DNA of 64,000 nt from Pirellulales bacterium (GCA_019636335.1 JAHBXR010000012.1:62001-126000); one strand, 5' to 3'; shown: positions 37,168 to 46,593, counted from the first letter of the stretch. Notes: generated by a model not told the origin, from the letters alone. Made by a program: numbers and translations.

Positions 37168-37776
37168 GTGGTGGCGGCAAACTCGAGCAGAAAGCAGTCG
37201 ACGAGCGACGTGGAGAGCCAGTCCGTCCATCCCGAAGAGACGCCGCGCGCTCGACCGCGGATGGGCGTCGGGCAATGGCTCGTCGGTTTGTTACTGGGGG
37301 CGGTGGGTGGTTTGCTGCTGGCGGTCGTGGTGGGAGTCTGGCTCTTTCGCGATCCAATGCCTCGGCTCACTCCAGAGCGGTTGAGCGCAGCGGTCGAACG
37401 TTGGCGCGCGGCTGGGCCACGCAGTTACGATCTCAATCTCAAGCTCACGGGGGGGCAGACCGGTTTGATCCATATCGAGGTCCGCAACGGTGAAGTGACC
37501 GCCATGACCCGGAACGGTCGCACCCCCGATCAACGCCGAACGTGGGAATACTGGACGGTCGAGAATCAGTTCGACGCCCTCGATATGGAACTCCACTCGG
37601 CGCGCGATCCGCAGCGGGCATTCGGCGTCTCCGACCCGAATTCGATCGTGTTGCGGGCCGAGTTCGATCCTCAGTACGGCTATCCGCGCGTGTACCATCG
37701 CATCGTGCTGGGCCATGCGTCCGAGCTGCGTTGGGAGGCGACGTCGTTTGTTCCTCGTAATTCGCAATCCAGGTAG
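37168..37776 (+). CDS. Single-pass membrane protein, unknown (DUF6174-like)
   Basis: The 202-residue protein has a polar N-terminus of about 30 residues, one membrane segment (WLVGLLLGAVGGLLLAVVVG, about 37-56) and a soluble domain with the string SYDLNLKLTGGQTG, IHIEVRNGEVTAM and YPRVYHRIVLG. That pattern (a sheet-rich domain with 'Y-x-L-x-x-K' and 'V-x-x-G-x-V') recalls DUF6174, from memory and with low certainty. I start at the GTG at 37168, after GGGGGGCGA; a GTG follows at 37171, and an ATG at 37261 would cut off the cytoplasmic tail. It lies 12 bases before the SDR gene, so the two are probably co-transcribed. Confidence 0.65.
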   Translation: MVAANSSRKQSTSDVESQSVHPEETPRARPRMGVGQWLVGLLLGAVGGLLLAVVVGVWLFRDPMPRLTPERLSAAVERWRAAGPRSYDLNLKLTGGQTGLIHIEVRNGEVTAMTRNGRTPDQRRTWEYWTVENQFDALDMELHSARDPQRAFGVSDPNSIVLRAEFDPQYGYPRVYHRIVLGHASELRWEATSFVPRNSQSR

Positions 37777-37788
37777 GGAAGGCTTCGC

Positions 37789-38598
37789 GTGAGTGGCGAT
37801 TGGGCTGACAAGGTGGTCCTGGTGACAGGCGCTTCGAGCGGTTTGGGATTCTCGATCGCCGAGGCCTTTGCGGCGCGGCGAGCGCGGATCGTGTTGGCCG
37901 CGCGCGGGGCCGAGTCGCTGGAAGTGGCCGCGCAGAAGTTGCGCGAACGCGGAGCCGTGGTCGGCTGCCTGCCCACCGACGTGACCAGCGCCGCGCAATG
38001 TGCCACGCTCGTGCAGTACGCGCTCGATCAGTTTGGGCGACTGGACGTCTTGGTGAACAACGCCGGCCGTTCGGCGCGGGGCGAACTGCTGAAGACGACT
38101 CCCGAACAGTTTCGCGAGTTGCTGGAATTGAATTTCCTGGGAGTCGTACACTGTACGCAGGCGGCGGCCGGGGAATTGCTCGCCCGGCAAGGGCACGTCG
38201 TGAATATCGGATCGCTAGCGGCCAAGTCGGCCGCGCGGCTGCTGGGGGCTTATCCGGTGTCGAAGTTCGCCCTGGCGGCCTACACGCAGCAATTGCGACT
38301 CGAGCTGGGTCCGCAGGGGCTGCACGTCATGTTGGTCTGCCCGGGCCCGGTGGCGCGCGAGCCCCCCCGTGAGCGACCGGCAGATGAATTGGCCGGCTTG
38401 CCCCCTAGCGCGGCGCTGCCGGGTGGGGGGGTGAAAGCGAAGGCCATTCCGCCCGCCTGGCTGGCCGAGGCCATCGTGCGAGGCTGCGAGCGGCGGCGGC
38501 TCGAACTGGTGGTGCCGGCCAAGGCCCGCTTGCTCTTTGCCCTGTCGCAACTTTCGCCGCGATTGGGCGATTACCTGGTTGCTCGGATGACGGGCTGA
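37789..38598 (+). CDS. Short-chain dehydrogenase/reductase
   Basis: The 269-residue NAD(P)-dependent enzyme has TGASSGLGFSIAEAF (TGxxxGxG, residues 12-19), the NNAG motif near residue 93 and the catalytic Ser and YxxxK (NIGSLAAKSAARLLGAYPVSK) near 143-164. An Arg after the first beta-alpha unit (LAARGAESL) suggests NADP use. The substrate is unknown; the family spans sugar, fatty acyl and steroid-like alcohols. Start is GTG at 37789, 12 bases after the preceding stop codon, so the two genes form an operon. Confidence 0.9.
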   Translation: MSGDWADKVVLVTGASSGLGFSIAEAFAARRARIVLAARGAESLEVAAQKLRERGAVVGCLPTDVTSAAQCATLVQYALDQFGRLDVLVNNAGRSARGELLKTTPEQFRELLELNFLGVVHCTQAAAGELLARQGHVVNIGSLAAKSAARLLGAYPVSKFALAAYTQQLRLELGPQGLHVMLVCPGPVAREPPRERPADELAGLPPSAALPGGGVKAKAIPPAWLAEAIVRGCERRRLELVVPAKARLLFALSQLSPRLGDYLVARMTG

Positions 38599-38807
38599 GG
38601 GGGGCGATTGCCCCTTGGGGTGATTCTGGTATTCGATTTGCCGGCGGCCGACCGCGAGGGACTAGTCGGAGGCCGAAAAGGCAACTAACTTGGTGTTTGG
38701 TAACGTGTAAGGAAGCATTTCTCATCTTTTCCGGGGGCCTTCGGTCTGGCGGTCTGCCAGCGGCTTCTCCCGCGTACGTGGGCCCCCTCAGCGCGCAAGA
38801 TTGATCC

Positions 38808-40907
38808 ATGCCGAGCGCTACACGCCGACAGCCCGCCCCACGCCATCCCGACGCTCCTCGAGCAGTCGCGGTCGATCCCGCGGTTCAGCAAGCGAAACGG
38901 GTACGTCTCTCAGTCGCCTGGACGATCGGTGCCGTTACCTTTCTGCTTTATCTACCGGTCCTGCTGAACGGATCGGAGTTTGTTCAGTTGGAAGACTATC
39001 GCTACGTCGTCGAAAACCCGATCGTGCGGGGCGGGCTCTCGCGTGAGTCGCTCCAGGCCGTACCGACGGCGGTCGTGGCGGGCAACTGGCATCCGGTCAC
39101 GCTATTGTCGCACATGCTCGACGTGCAGTTGTTCGACGTGCGCCCCACCGGGCACCATACGGCCAGCCTGCTGCTGCACGCGGCGAATGCGGGTCTGTTG
39201 TTCTATGTCTTGGCGCGGATGACGCGCTCGGTCTGGCCGAGCGCCGTGGCAGCGGCCCTGTTCGCCTGTCATCCCCTTGCCGTCGAACCGGTGGTCTGGA
39301 TCGCGGCACGGAAGGACGTGTTGAGCACGTTCTTCTGGATGTTGACGCTGTGGGCCTATGCCGCGTACGTGGAGCGGCCCCAGGTCTGGAAGTATGCCTT
39401 GATCGTGCTGGCCTTGGCAGCCGGCCTGATGGCCAAGCCCATGCTGGTGACGCTCCCCTTCGTGCTGTTGCTCTTGGATTATTGGCCCCTTCGGCGACTG
39501 CCGGATGAAGGCTGGACATCTCCCGCATGGCGCAAGGCCGCCGGCGCCCTGGTGCGGGAGAAGCTGCCCTTGTTCGCCCTGGTGTGGCTCTCTTGCCTCG
39601 TCACGCTCTGGGCTCAATGGAGCCAGGGTTCCGGCGGTACGACGAGCTGGGGGACGCGTTTCTCGAACGCCGTGCAGACCTATTACGTCTACCTGCTCGA
39701 AGCGGTCTGGCCGGTTGGTTTGTATTTGCCTCACCCGCATCCCGACCAACTCCGCATCGGCTGGGGCATGATCGCCCTGGGCACGCTGGGATTGGTTGCG
39801 GTCACGGCCTGCTGCTTCTGGCTGCGTCGCCGTGCGCCCTTCGTGACGGTGGGATGGCTGTGGTACCTGGGCACGCTGGTGCCGGTGCTGGGACTGGTCG
39901 AAGTCGGCCTGCAGGCCTATCCCGATCGATTCGCGTATGTACCTCTGGTCGGGATCTACCTGATCGTGGCTTGGGGGCTCGAATCCCTGGCCGCGCGCTC
40001 GGACTCCGTGCGGCGTCTGGCCACGGTGGGGGCGGGGGTGGTCGTCTTGGCGCTGGCGATCTCGACCTATCTGCAAATAGGTCATTGGCAGAACTCGATC
40101 GCGCTCTTCGAGCACGCCGTGCAATGTTCGGATCGAAACTTCGTGGCGCAGGCCTTGCTGGGGAACAGCTACTTCCTCGCCAAACGCTACGACGATGCAC
40201 TCGAGCAGTTCGACGATGCCACCGAAGCGGCCCCCTATTTCGCACAGGCTTACTACAACCGTGGCCAGGTGCTGTTGGCGCGCGGGAACGAGTCGCAGTA
40301 CGACTACAACGAAGCGGAGAAGTCGTTCGATTCGGCCTTGCGGTTGAACTTCGACAAGCATGCAACGCTGGTGGGATTGGCCACGGCCGCACTCAGGCAG
40401 CAGCATGCCGATGATGCGGAGAAATACGCCCGCGAGGCGTTGGCGATCAAACCCGACTCCGTTACCGCGATCGTCGTGCTGGCGGGGGTGGCCGTGACGC
40501 GAAACGACGGTCGCACGGCCGCCGAATGGTATCGCCGGGCGAAAGATCTGCGGCCGAACGCGCCCTCGTTGTTGAACAGCCTGGCACGCATCTATGCGAC
40601 CTGCGAGGACGATGAAGTGCGGCAGGGAGTGGCGGCGGTGGACCTGGCCGAGCGTGCCAACGGCTTCACGCAGTACAAGTTCCCCGAGATGATCGACACA
40701 TTGGCGGCCGCCTATGCCGAACGTGGGCGTTTTGCGGAAGCGGAAGAAGCCATCGGCCTGGCCTTGCAGTTGGCCGAGGCCCAGCCCGAGGCGGATGCGG
40801 ACAAGCAGGAACAACTCGTGGCGTCGCTCAAGGAGCACCGCGAGTTGTACCGTTTGAAATTGCCGCTGCGCGAGCCGGTGAATGTCCGCGAGCCAATTCT
40901 GCCGTAG
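38808..40907 (+). CDS. TMTC-like membrane protein with TPR domain, paralog B
   Basis: The 699-residue paralog of the gene at 33416 has about eleven membrane segments, then TPR units (KRYDDALEQFDDATEAAPYF) from about residue 460. The first outer loop reads QLEDYRYVVENPIV where paralog A has FDDHAYVFEND, so the acidic pair is ED rather than DD. GNWHPVTLLSHMLDVQLFD and SVWPSAVAAALFACHPLAVEP are conserved with it. Shared topology suggests a similar GT-C transfer reaction with a different acceptor or sugar. The pair flank the pyk-DUF-SDR block about 3 kb apart. Confidence 0.8.
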   Translation: MPSATRRQPAPRHPDAPRAVAVDPAVQQAKRVRLSVAWTIGAVTFLLYLPVLLNGSEFVQLEDYRYVVENPIVRGGLSRESLQAVPTAVVAGNWHPVTLLSHMLDVQLFDVRPTGHHTASLLLHAANAGLLFYVLARMTRSVWPSAVAAALFACHPLAVEPVVWIAARKDVLSTFFWMLTLWAYAAYVERPQVWKYALIVLALAAGLMAKPMLVTLPFVLLLLDYWPLRRLPDEGWTSPAWRKAAGALVREKLPLFALVWLSCLVTLWAQWSQGSGGTTSWGTRFSNAVQTYYVYLLEAVWPVGLYLPHPHPDQLRIGWGMIALGTLGLVAVTACCFWLRRRAPFVTVGWLWYLGTLVPVLGLVEVGLQAYPDRFAYVPLVGIYLIVAWGLESLAARSDSVRRLATVGAGVVVLALAISTYLQIGHWQNSIALFEHAVQCSDRNFVAQALLGNSYFLAKRYDDALEQFDDATEAAPYFAQAYYNRGQVLLARGNESQYDYNEAEKSFDSALRLNFDKHATLVGLATAALRQQHADDAEKYAREALAIKPDSVTAIVVLAGVAVTRNDGRTAAEWYRRAKDLRPNAPSLLNSLARIYATCEDDEVRQGVAAVDLAERANGFTQYKFPEMIDTLAAAYAERGRFAEAEEAIGLALQLAEAQPEADADKQEQLVASLKEHRELYRLKLPLREPVNVREPILP

Positions 40908-41096
40908 CGGCGGCGTCTCGGGCCCCTGGTGGACCGATCCGCTTTTTGGCGCCGCTTGTTGCGCTGTGCCCATTTCGTTAGGCTGACCCGCGGCTTGTCG
41001 CATGGCTTTGCCCCTGGCAGGGCGGGTGAACCGACGGCCATTCAACCGGCTCTTCCTGGGTAACGGAACCCTCTTCGCGGCCAGACAGACGGAACT

Positions 41097-42329
41097 ATGA
41101 GCGATCCTTATTTTCAAGAGCTTTTCGCCGAGCGTATTGGCGGTGCCAACTACGGCAAGGGCACCGAGATCTACAAGTTCGAGAAGATCAAGCGTGCCAA
41201 GCGCAAGGCGCTGGCCGAGCATCCCGAGCGCAAGCTGATCGACTTCGGCATCGGCGAGAATGACGAGCCGGCCCCCGAGCAGGTCCGCGCGCGAATGGCC
41301 CAGGAGATCCATCGCTCGGAGAATCGCGGCTACGCGGACAACGGGATCGCCGAATTCAAAGAGGCCGTGGCGCGCTTCATGCAGCGCGAGCTGGGCGTCG
41401 ATCTCGACGCGGCGACCGAGGTGAATCACGCCATCGGTTCAAAGCCGGCGCTGGCCATGCTCCCCGCGGCCTTCATTAACCCGGGTGACGTGACGCTGAT
41501 GACGGTGCCGGGCTATCCCGTCGCCGGCACGCACACGCGCTACTACGGTGGCGAGGTGCATCGCCTGCCGTTGCTCGCGCAGAACAATTTCCTGCCCGAC
41601 CTGGATTCGATTCCCGCGGAGATCCGCCGCCGCGCGAAGATCCTGGTGCTCAACTATCCCAACAGCCCCACCGGGGCGCTGGCGAATCGGGATTTCTACC
41701 AGCGGGTGATCGACTTCGCGCAGGCGAACAAGGTCGTCGTCGTGCAGGATGCGGCGCATATGATGCTGACCTACGAAGGTTCGCCCCTGAGCTTTCTGGC
41801 CGTGCCGGGGGCGAAGGAAGTCGGCGTCGAAGTCCATTCGCTGTCGAAGGGCTTCCACATGATCGGCTGGCGCATCGGTTGGGTCTGCGGCCACGAACGG
41901 ATCGTTCGCGCCTTCGCCGATATCAAGGACAACAGCGACTCGGGCCAGTTCATCGCCATTCAGAAGTCGGCCGCCGCGGCGCTCGACGATACGTCGATTC
42001 CGCGCCAAACGCGCACCAAGTACGAGCGACGATTGAAGAAGTTGGTCGAAACGCTCCACCGCTGCGGTTTCGATTGCAAGATGCCGGGCGGATCGTACTT
42101 CCTCTACACGCCGAGCCCCCAGGGACTCGAGGGAGGACTGAAGTTCGACAATGCCGAGGCGGCGAGCCAGTTCCTCATCACCGAGCACTCGATCTGCACC
42201 GTCCCCTGGGACGACGCCGGCGCGTATCTGCGCTTCTCCGTAACGTACGAAGCCCCCGACGAAGCGGCCGAAGATGCCCTGATGGCCGAGACGGAAAAAC
42301 GCCTCAAGCAGATCAAGCCGGTGTTCTGA
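41097..42329 (+). CDS. dapL: LL-diaminopimelate aminotransferase
   Basis: The 410-residue PLP enzyme makes LL-diaminopimelate from tetrahydrodipicolinate in the direct (DapL) branch of lysine and cell-wall precursor synthesis. MSDPYFQELFAERIGGANYG and YKFEKIKRAKRKAL are the diagnostic N-terminus. Later SLSKGFHMIGWRIGW contains the PLP Lys (near residue 249), and NYPNSPTGALA is the usual PLP-binding stretch. The length matches DapL, not AspC. DapL is expected in planctomycetes, which helps fit the phylum. A direct repeat palindrome follows the stop codon. Confidence 0.95.
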   Translation: MSDPYFQELFAERIGGANYGKGTEIYKFEKIKRAKRKALAEHPERKLIDFGIGENDEPAPEQVRARMAQEIHRSENRGYADNGIAEFKEAVARFMQRELGVDLDAATEVNHAIGSKPALAMLPAAFINPGDVTLMTVPGYPVAGTHTRYYGGEVHRLPLLAQNNFLPDLDSIPAEIRRRAKILVLNYPNSPTGALANRDFYQRVIDFAQANKVVVVQDAAHMMLTYEGSPLSFLAVPGAKEVGVEVHSLSKGFHMIGWRIGWVCGHERIVRAFADIKDNSDSGQFIAIQKSAAAALDDTSIPRQTRTKYERRLKKLVETLHRCGFDCKMPGGSYFLYTPSPQGLEGGLKFDNAEAASQFLITEHSICTVPWDDAGAYLRFSVTYEAPDEAAEDALMAETEKRLKQIKPVF

Positions 42330-42334
42330 TAGTA

Positions 42335-42407
42335 GGTCAGGTACCCTGTACCTGACAACGTTCGACGTGGCCAACTGGAACGAGTGTCAGGTACGGGGTA
42401 CCTGACC
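42335..42407. repeat. Inverted pair of self-palindromic 23-base units
   Basis: GGTCAGGTACCCTGTACCTGACA (42335-42357, split here as GGTCAGGTACC + CTGTACCTGACA) recurs inverted at 42385-42407 with one mismatch. Each unit is itself palindromic (GTCAGGTAC / GTACCTGAC). It lies between the convergent ends of dapL and putA and may act as a bidirectional terminator or belong to a dispersed palindrome family. Confidence 0.8.
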
Positions 42408-42411
42408 AACA

Positions 42412-45400
42412 TTATTCCCCTTCGCTCGAAGGTGCGAAGCCGCGGCGCATCGTGTTCTCGGTGACGGTGCGCGGCAGGACGAATTGCAGCAGGTAATCAG
42501 GGCCCCCCGCCTTGCTGCCGATGCCCGAGAGCTTGAAGCCGCCGAAGGGCTGCCGGCCGACGAGCGCGCCGGTGATGCCCCGGTTGAGGTAGAGGTTGCC
42601 CGCCAGGATCTCGCGCGCCGCCCGAGCGAGATTCCCCGGGCTGCGCGAATAGACCCCCGCGGTCAGCGCGTACGCCGTACCGTTGACCAGTCGGATCGCC
42701 TCGTCGAAATCCTGCGCTTTGATCACTGCCAGCACCGGGCCGAAGATCTCCTCCTGGGCCAGCCGCGCATCCGGAGCAACGTCGGCGAAGATATGGGGAC
42801 CGACATAGAACCCCTCGTCGCTCAGCGTCGCGGGATCGACCGCCAAGGCCTCGCGGGCTTCTTGTCGCCCGAGCTCGAGATACGAACGGATCTTGCGGAG
42901 CGCATCTTCATCGATCACTGGCCCCACATTCGTGCCAGGATCTTCGGCCGGCCCGATCTTGAGGCCGCGCGCCGCATCGACCAACCGTGCCAGAAAGGCA
43001 TCGTAGACCGGCGCCAGCACGATCGCGCGCGAGCAGGCGGAACATTTCTGCCCCTGATGCCCGAAGGCGCTGGCAAGGACCCCCAGTACGGCCTCGTCGA
43101 GATCGGCATCGCTGTCGACGACGATCGCGTTCTTGCCCCCCATCTCGGCGATAACGCGTTTGACGAAGGGGGTATCCGCCGTGCCCGAGACCTCCGCCGC
43201 ACGGCGATTGATCGCCAGCCCCACTTCGCGCGACCCCGTGAAAACGATGAGCGCCGTACGAGGATGCTCGACGAGCGCGGCGCCGACGACGTCGCCGCGA
43301 CCGGGCAGGTAGTTGACGACGCCAGCGGGAAAACCGGCGTCTTGGAACAGGTCCATCAGCCGCGCCCCGATCAGCGAGGTTTGTTCCGCCGGCTTCATGA
43401 CCACGGTATTGCCCGTGGCGAGCGCGGCGGCCGTCATGCCGGTAAGAATGGCGAGGGGGAAGTTCCAAGGGGCGACGACGGCGGTGACGCCGCGCGGCAT
43501 GTAAAGGAAGCGATTCTCTTCGCCCGGCACGCGGACTTCACCACCGCGCTCGAGCTGGACGGCGCCCCGCGCATAGTATTCGCAGAAGTCGATCGCCTCG
43601 GCGACGTCGGCATCGGCCTCGCGCCAGGTCTTGCCCGACTCGTAGATGATGAGCGCCATCAGATCGAAGCGGCACGCGCGCATGTTGGCTGCCACCGCGC
43701 GTAGCAATTCGCCACGCGCGTGGGCACCGCGGGCGGCCCACGTGGGCAGGGCCTGTTCGGCCGCGGCGACGGCCTGATCGACGTGCTCGCGTCTCCCCGC
43801 GGCGATCTTGCCGACGACCTGCGACGTGTGCGAGGGATTGCTGGTCGTGAACGTCTGGCCGGTTTCCACACGACGATCGCCGATCACCAGGGGACAGTAG
43901 GCCGGCAGCGTGAGCGCGACCCGGGCGAGCGCGTCATGCATGGCGCGGCGATTTTCCTCACGCGCGAAATCGGTCGGCGGCTCGTTCGAGAACGGCGGCC
44001 AGCGGTCCTCTTCGGTCACTTCAAGAGGACGCATGCCGGCAGCCTGCGGCGCAGCGACTTTCCCACGTGGAATTTCAGCGGGGCACATCAAAAGTTTCTC
44101 CGGCGAGACGTGTTCGGTGAAGCTGGCCCGCAGGAAGGAGTCGTTCGAGGTGTTTTCGAGCAGCCGCCGCACGAGGTAGGCCATGCCGGGGATCAACTCA
44201 CCATAGGGCATGTAGATCCGCACGCGGTGTCCCAGGTCGGTCAGCACTTGTTTTTCCGCGTCCCCCATGCCGTAGAGCATCTGCAACTCGAATCCGCTGA
44301 GCGGCAGGCCCAGATGTCGTGCCACGGCAATGGCGTGCGCCAGGGAGCGAATGTTGTGGCTGGCGACCGCGGGACGCAGGTGTTCGTGGTTGGCGAGCAA
44401 AAGCCGCGTCAACTGCTCGAAGTTGGCATCGGTCTCCTGCTTCTGCTCGAAGACGGGCACGGGCCAGCCGACCTGCCGCGCGTGGGTCGTTTCGTAATCC
44501 CAGTAGGCACCTTTGACGAGCCGCACCCAGACGGGCTTGCCGCGCTCGCGCGACCAGGCGATGAGCCGGCGCAGGTCGGCTTCCGAATCACGCAGGTAGC
44601 CTTGAATCACGATGCCCACATCGGTCGTGTGGCGAAATTCTTCCTCGCCGAGGATCTCGCAGAAGATGTCGAACGTGAGATCCTTGAGCGCGTACGACTC
44701 CATGTCGACGTTGACGAAGACGCGATGTTCGCGCGCCGTGCGCAGCAATTGGCGAAAGCGCTGCGCCACACGCTCCGTCGTGCCGCGCGGGTCGATGGCG
44801 TCGAAGCGCGGATCGAGGGCCGAGAGTTTGACCGAGACGTTCACGCGGGGCAGGGGGCCGTGCAGGTCGCGATCGATCTGCGGTGCCTCGGGCCAGGCGT
44901 TGGCGATCGGCGCCGCGTGGCGAATCAGGTCGAGGTAAGCCGCCAGGTAGCGGTCGGCCTCGCTCTCGCTGGTGACGGCTTCGCCCAGCACGTCGATCGT
45001 GAACGCGCGGCGCAGCTTGCGCTGACGCATGGCAGCGGCCAGGACTTCATCCGCCGTGGTGCCGGCGATGAAGCGGCGGGCCTGCCCCATCGCGTTGCGC
45101 CGCGCGGCCAGCGCCACGGCGCGGCCGACGAGCGAATCGGGCGCGACGGCATCGAGCGCGATTCGCACGGCGGCCGGCAGATGCGCTTGGGCCTCGTCGA
45201 AATATTCGTGCAGATGGGTCACGACGTCCGAGCTCGTGGCGAGCATCGGCAGCACGTCGACGAAACGAAACATCTGCACCTTGACCGACTCGTCCTCCAT
45301 GGCCCAATTCATGAGCCGGTCATCCCACCAGCGGCGCTCGAAGACGGTGGGACGCTCGCGCGTGAGATGCGCGAACAGGTAGCGGCCGACCTCTTGCGTG

Positions 45401-45471
45401 GTCCGCTCGATGGCCGAAAGATCGCGAGCGTTCAGTTCGTTCGATGCCTGCACGCGAAGCATTCCACACAC
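42412..45471 (-). CDS. putA: Bifunctional proline dehydrogenase / glutamate-semialdehyde dehydrogenase
   Basis: The 1019-residue enzyme oxidises proline to glutamate in two steps. The N-terminal half (about 80-470) is an FAD proline dehydrogenase with WVRLVKGAYWDYE and GFELQMLYGMGD; the C-terminal half (about 510-1000) is an aldehyde dehydrogenase with the catalytic Glu in VIAEMGGKNAIVVDSDADL and Cys in GHQGQKCSACSRA. It lacks the N-terminal ribbon-helix-helix DNA-binding domain of trifunctional PutA, so it cannot repress its own operon that way. Start at 45471 with a TTGACC...TACCAT promoter 30-60 bases upstream. Convergent with dapL. Confidence 0.92.
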   Translation of the reverse strand: MCGMLRVQASNELNARDLSAIERTTQEVGRYLFAHLTRERPTVFERRWWDDRLMNWAMEDESVKVQMFRFVDVLPMLATSSDVVTHLHEYFDEAQAHLPAAVRIALDAVAPDSLVGRAVALAARRNAMGQARRFIAGTTADEVLAAAMRQRKLRRAFTIDVLGEAVTSESEADRYLAAYLDLIRHAAPIANAWPEAPQIDRDLHGPLPRVNVSVKLSALDPRFDAIDPRGTTERVAQRFRQLLRTAREHRVFVNVDMESYALKDLTFDIFCEILGEEEFRHTTDVGIVIQGYLRDSEADLRRLIAWSRERGKPVWVRLVKGAYWDYETTHARQVGWPVPVFEQKQETDANFEQLTRLLLANHEHLRPAVASHNIRSLAHAIAVARHLGLPLSGFELQMLYGMGDAEKQVLTDLGHRVRIYMPYGELIPGMAYLVRRLLENTSNDSFLRASFTEHVSPEKLLMCPAEIPRGKVAAPQAAGMRPLEVTEEDRWPPFSNEPPTDFAREENRRAMHDALARVALTLPAYCPLVIGDRRVETGQTFTTSNPSHTSQVVGKIAAGRREHVDQAVAAAEQALPTWAARGAHARGELLRAVAANMRACRFDLMALIIYESGKTWREADADVAEAIDFCEYYARGAVQLERGGEVRVPGEENRFLYMPRGVTAVVAPWNFPLAILTGMTAAALATGNTVVMKPAEQTSLIGARLMDLFQDAGFPAGVVNYLPGRGDVVGAALVEHPRTALIVFTGSREVGLAINRRAAEVSGTADTPFVKRVIAEMGGKNAIVVDSDADLDEAVLGVLASAFGHQGQKCSACSRAIVLAPVYDAFLARLVDAARGLKIGPAEDPGTNVGPVIDEDALRKIRSYLELGRQEAREALAVDPATLSDEGFYVGPHIFADVAPDARLAQEEIFGPVLAVIKAQDFDEAIRLVNGTAYALTAGVYSRSPGNLARAAREILAGNLYLNRGITGALVGRQPFGGFKLSGIGSKAGGPDYLLQFVLPRTVTENTMRRGFAPSSEGE

Positions 45472-45504
45472 GCGGGAAAGAAGCGAAGGCAGATGCCCAT
45501 TGGA

Positions 45505-45532
45505 ATGGTAGGCGTGTGGGGCAGGGGGTCAA
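45505..45532 (-). promoter_or_regulatory. Probable putA promoter
   Basis: Minus strand TTGACC (45532-45527) and TACCAT (45510-45505) are spaced by 16 bases, with transcription expected near 45498 and a short leader of about 27 bases. Confidence 0.45.
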
Positions 45533-45593
45533 GTTGAGACGCATTTGCCGCAGACTAGTGCTGTGTCAAACCTTGATTTTCGGGTGCAATTGA

Positions 45594-45676
45594 ATCCCAA
45601 CCCGAAGCGTTAGCGAGGGAATTCCTGCAAAAAACGTCGAGCATAGTGCTCCCTCGCTGACGCTTCGGGTTGGAAT
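45594..45676. repeat. Dispersed palindromic element, copy 2
   Basis: The arms 45594-45620 and 45650-45676 differ at two positions and share AACCCGAAGCG...AGCGAGG with copy 1. When inverted, the loop also matches copy 1 (both contain AATTCCTG and TCGAGCA), so the whole 83-base unit is one mobile or amplified element in the opposite orientation. Its frames give NPKRQRG and SLANASGW. Confidence 0.85.
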
Positions 45677-45783
45677 GTAGGTTCCCGAGCTTCTGGCTTT
45701 GACAATGCACTAGCCTAGGTAACCATGCCGCAATTTGATCGAGGGAATCTGAAAGCGATTCTCTGATGGGCATAACCCGCTGG

Positions 45784-46407
45784 TTAACTGATACCGATCC
45801 ATCCCGTCGTTTTCAGTCCCATTGAAAACAGTGTGCCCATCTGAAGAAGTTCCACGATTGTGAACCCCATCAGCTTGTATTGCGGGACTCGCGAGAGCCT
45901 GTTTACTGTAGTGACAGAACACGCCTGTCGGTAATCCGGTGACATGACCAGTCGCGTGGTGGTGCTGGCCATCAAATAGAGCAGAGATGCATTCAGGGCC
46001 AAAAGCAGCATGGAAGCAAAAATATGCCCGTCATTTCCCGGTACCATTGACACGCTTGCGACAACAACAAAGTACGCGTTCAAGCCAAGTTGCCACCATC
46101 GGCTCCATGTCTGTATGCGGACGAAGCCAATTCCTGTGACGAATTGCCCCACAACGATTCCAAGCAAACCATTGAAGAATGCAGTCCATGATTGGGTTGT
46201 TGCATTTCGCAGGCTCGGTAGCTCGTAGGTAAATAGCCAGGCGATCAACAGGGCGCCAATCGCGAGCTTGGCATACCCCCATGCTCGAATCGTAATTTCG
46301 CGATGAAGACAACTCTGACGGAGCGCGACTAGTTCGCTCGCTCGATCATCGGAGATCTCAGCGACGAGGGATTCGCGTGGTGATTGGTAGGGGTTCTCGG
46401 TCGACAT
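45784..46407 (-). CDS. Membrane protein with NPYQSP N-terminus
   Basis: The 207-residue protein starts MSTENPYQSPRESLV and then has five to six membrane segments (for example AKLAIGALLIAWLFTY and HIFASMLLLALNASLLYLMA). The short N-terminal NPYxxP motif recurs in the small membrane protein at 49291 and is common in planctomycete membrane proteins; its role is unknown. No catalytic motif is visible. I start at 46407, where the motif begins, and not at 46434. It stands between two repeat-rich gene-free stretches. Confidence 0.7.
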   Translation of the reverse strand: MSTENPYQSPRESLVAEISDDRASELVALRQSCLHREITIRAWGYAKLAIGALLIAWLFTYELPSLRNATTQSWTAFFNGLLGIVVGQFVTGIGFVRIQTWSRWWQLGLNAYFVVVASVSMVPGNDGHIFASMLLLALNASLLYLMASTTTRLVMSPDYRQACSVTTVNRLSRVPQYKLMGFTIVELLQMGTLFSMGLKTTGWIGIS

Positions 46408-46569
46408 GCGTTCGATCTTACGCCAAATATGCACGCGCTGCTCCCCTCGCTGGGAATCACGCAGAGACGCGGAGTAGGGAAGAAGTGTGGAGTTCAGCAG
46501 GAAATTTGATGCGCTCTTTGGCGCGGCAGCACAACCGAAGCGCCTGTTCTTGAAGTGCGTTTTCGCGTC

Positions 46570-46593
46570 ATCGTAACCCGAAGCGTCAGCGAG
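46570..46593. repeat. Dispersed palindrome, solitary arm (copy 3)
   Basis: ATCGTAACCCGAAGCGTCAG plus CGAG matches the left arm of copy 1 exactly over 24 bases. The expected inverse arm, further right, is degenerate (near 46660), so this is a decayed element. Confidence 0.75.

Noticed and set aside
39102..41429. 775-codon open frame on the minus strand
   Set aside because: Antisense shadow of the TMTC-like paralog B. It also runs across the dapL promoter region.
43720..45537. 605-codon open frame on the plus strand
   Set aside because: Antisense to the proline dehydrogenase half of putA, with shadow composition only.
45555..45773. 72-codon frame containing NPKRQRG
   Set aside because: It is produced by the dispersed palindrome and has no other coding support.
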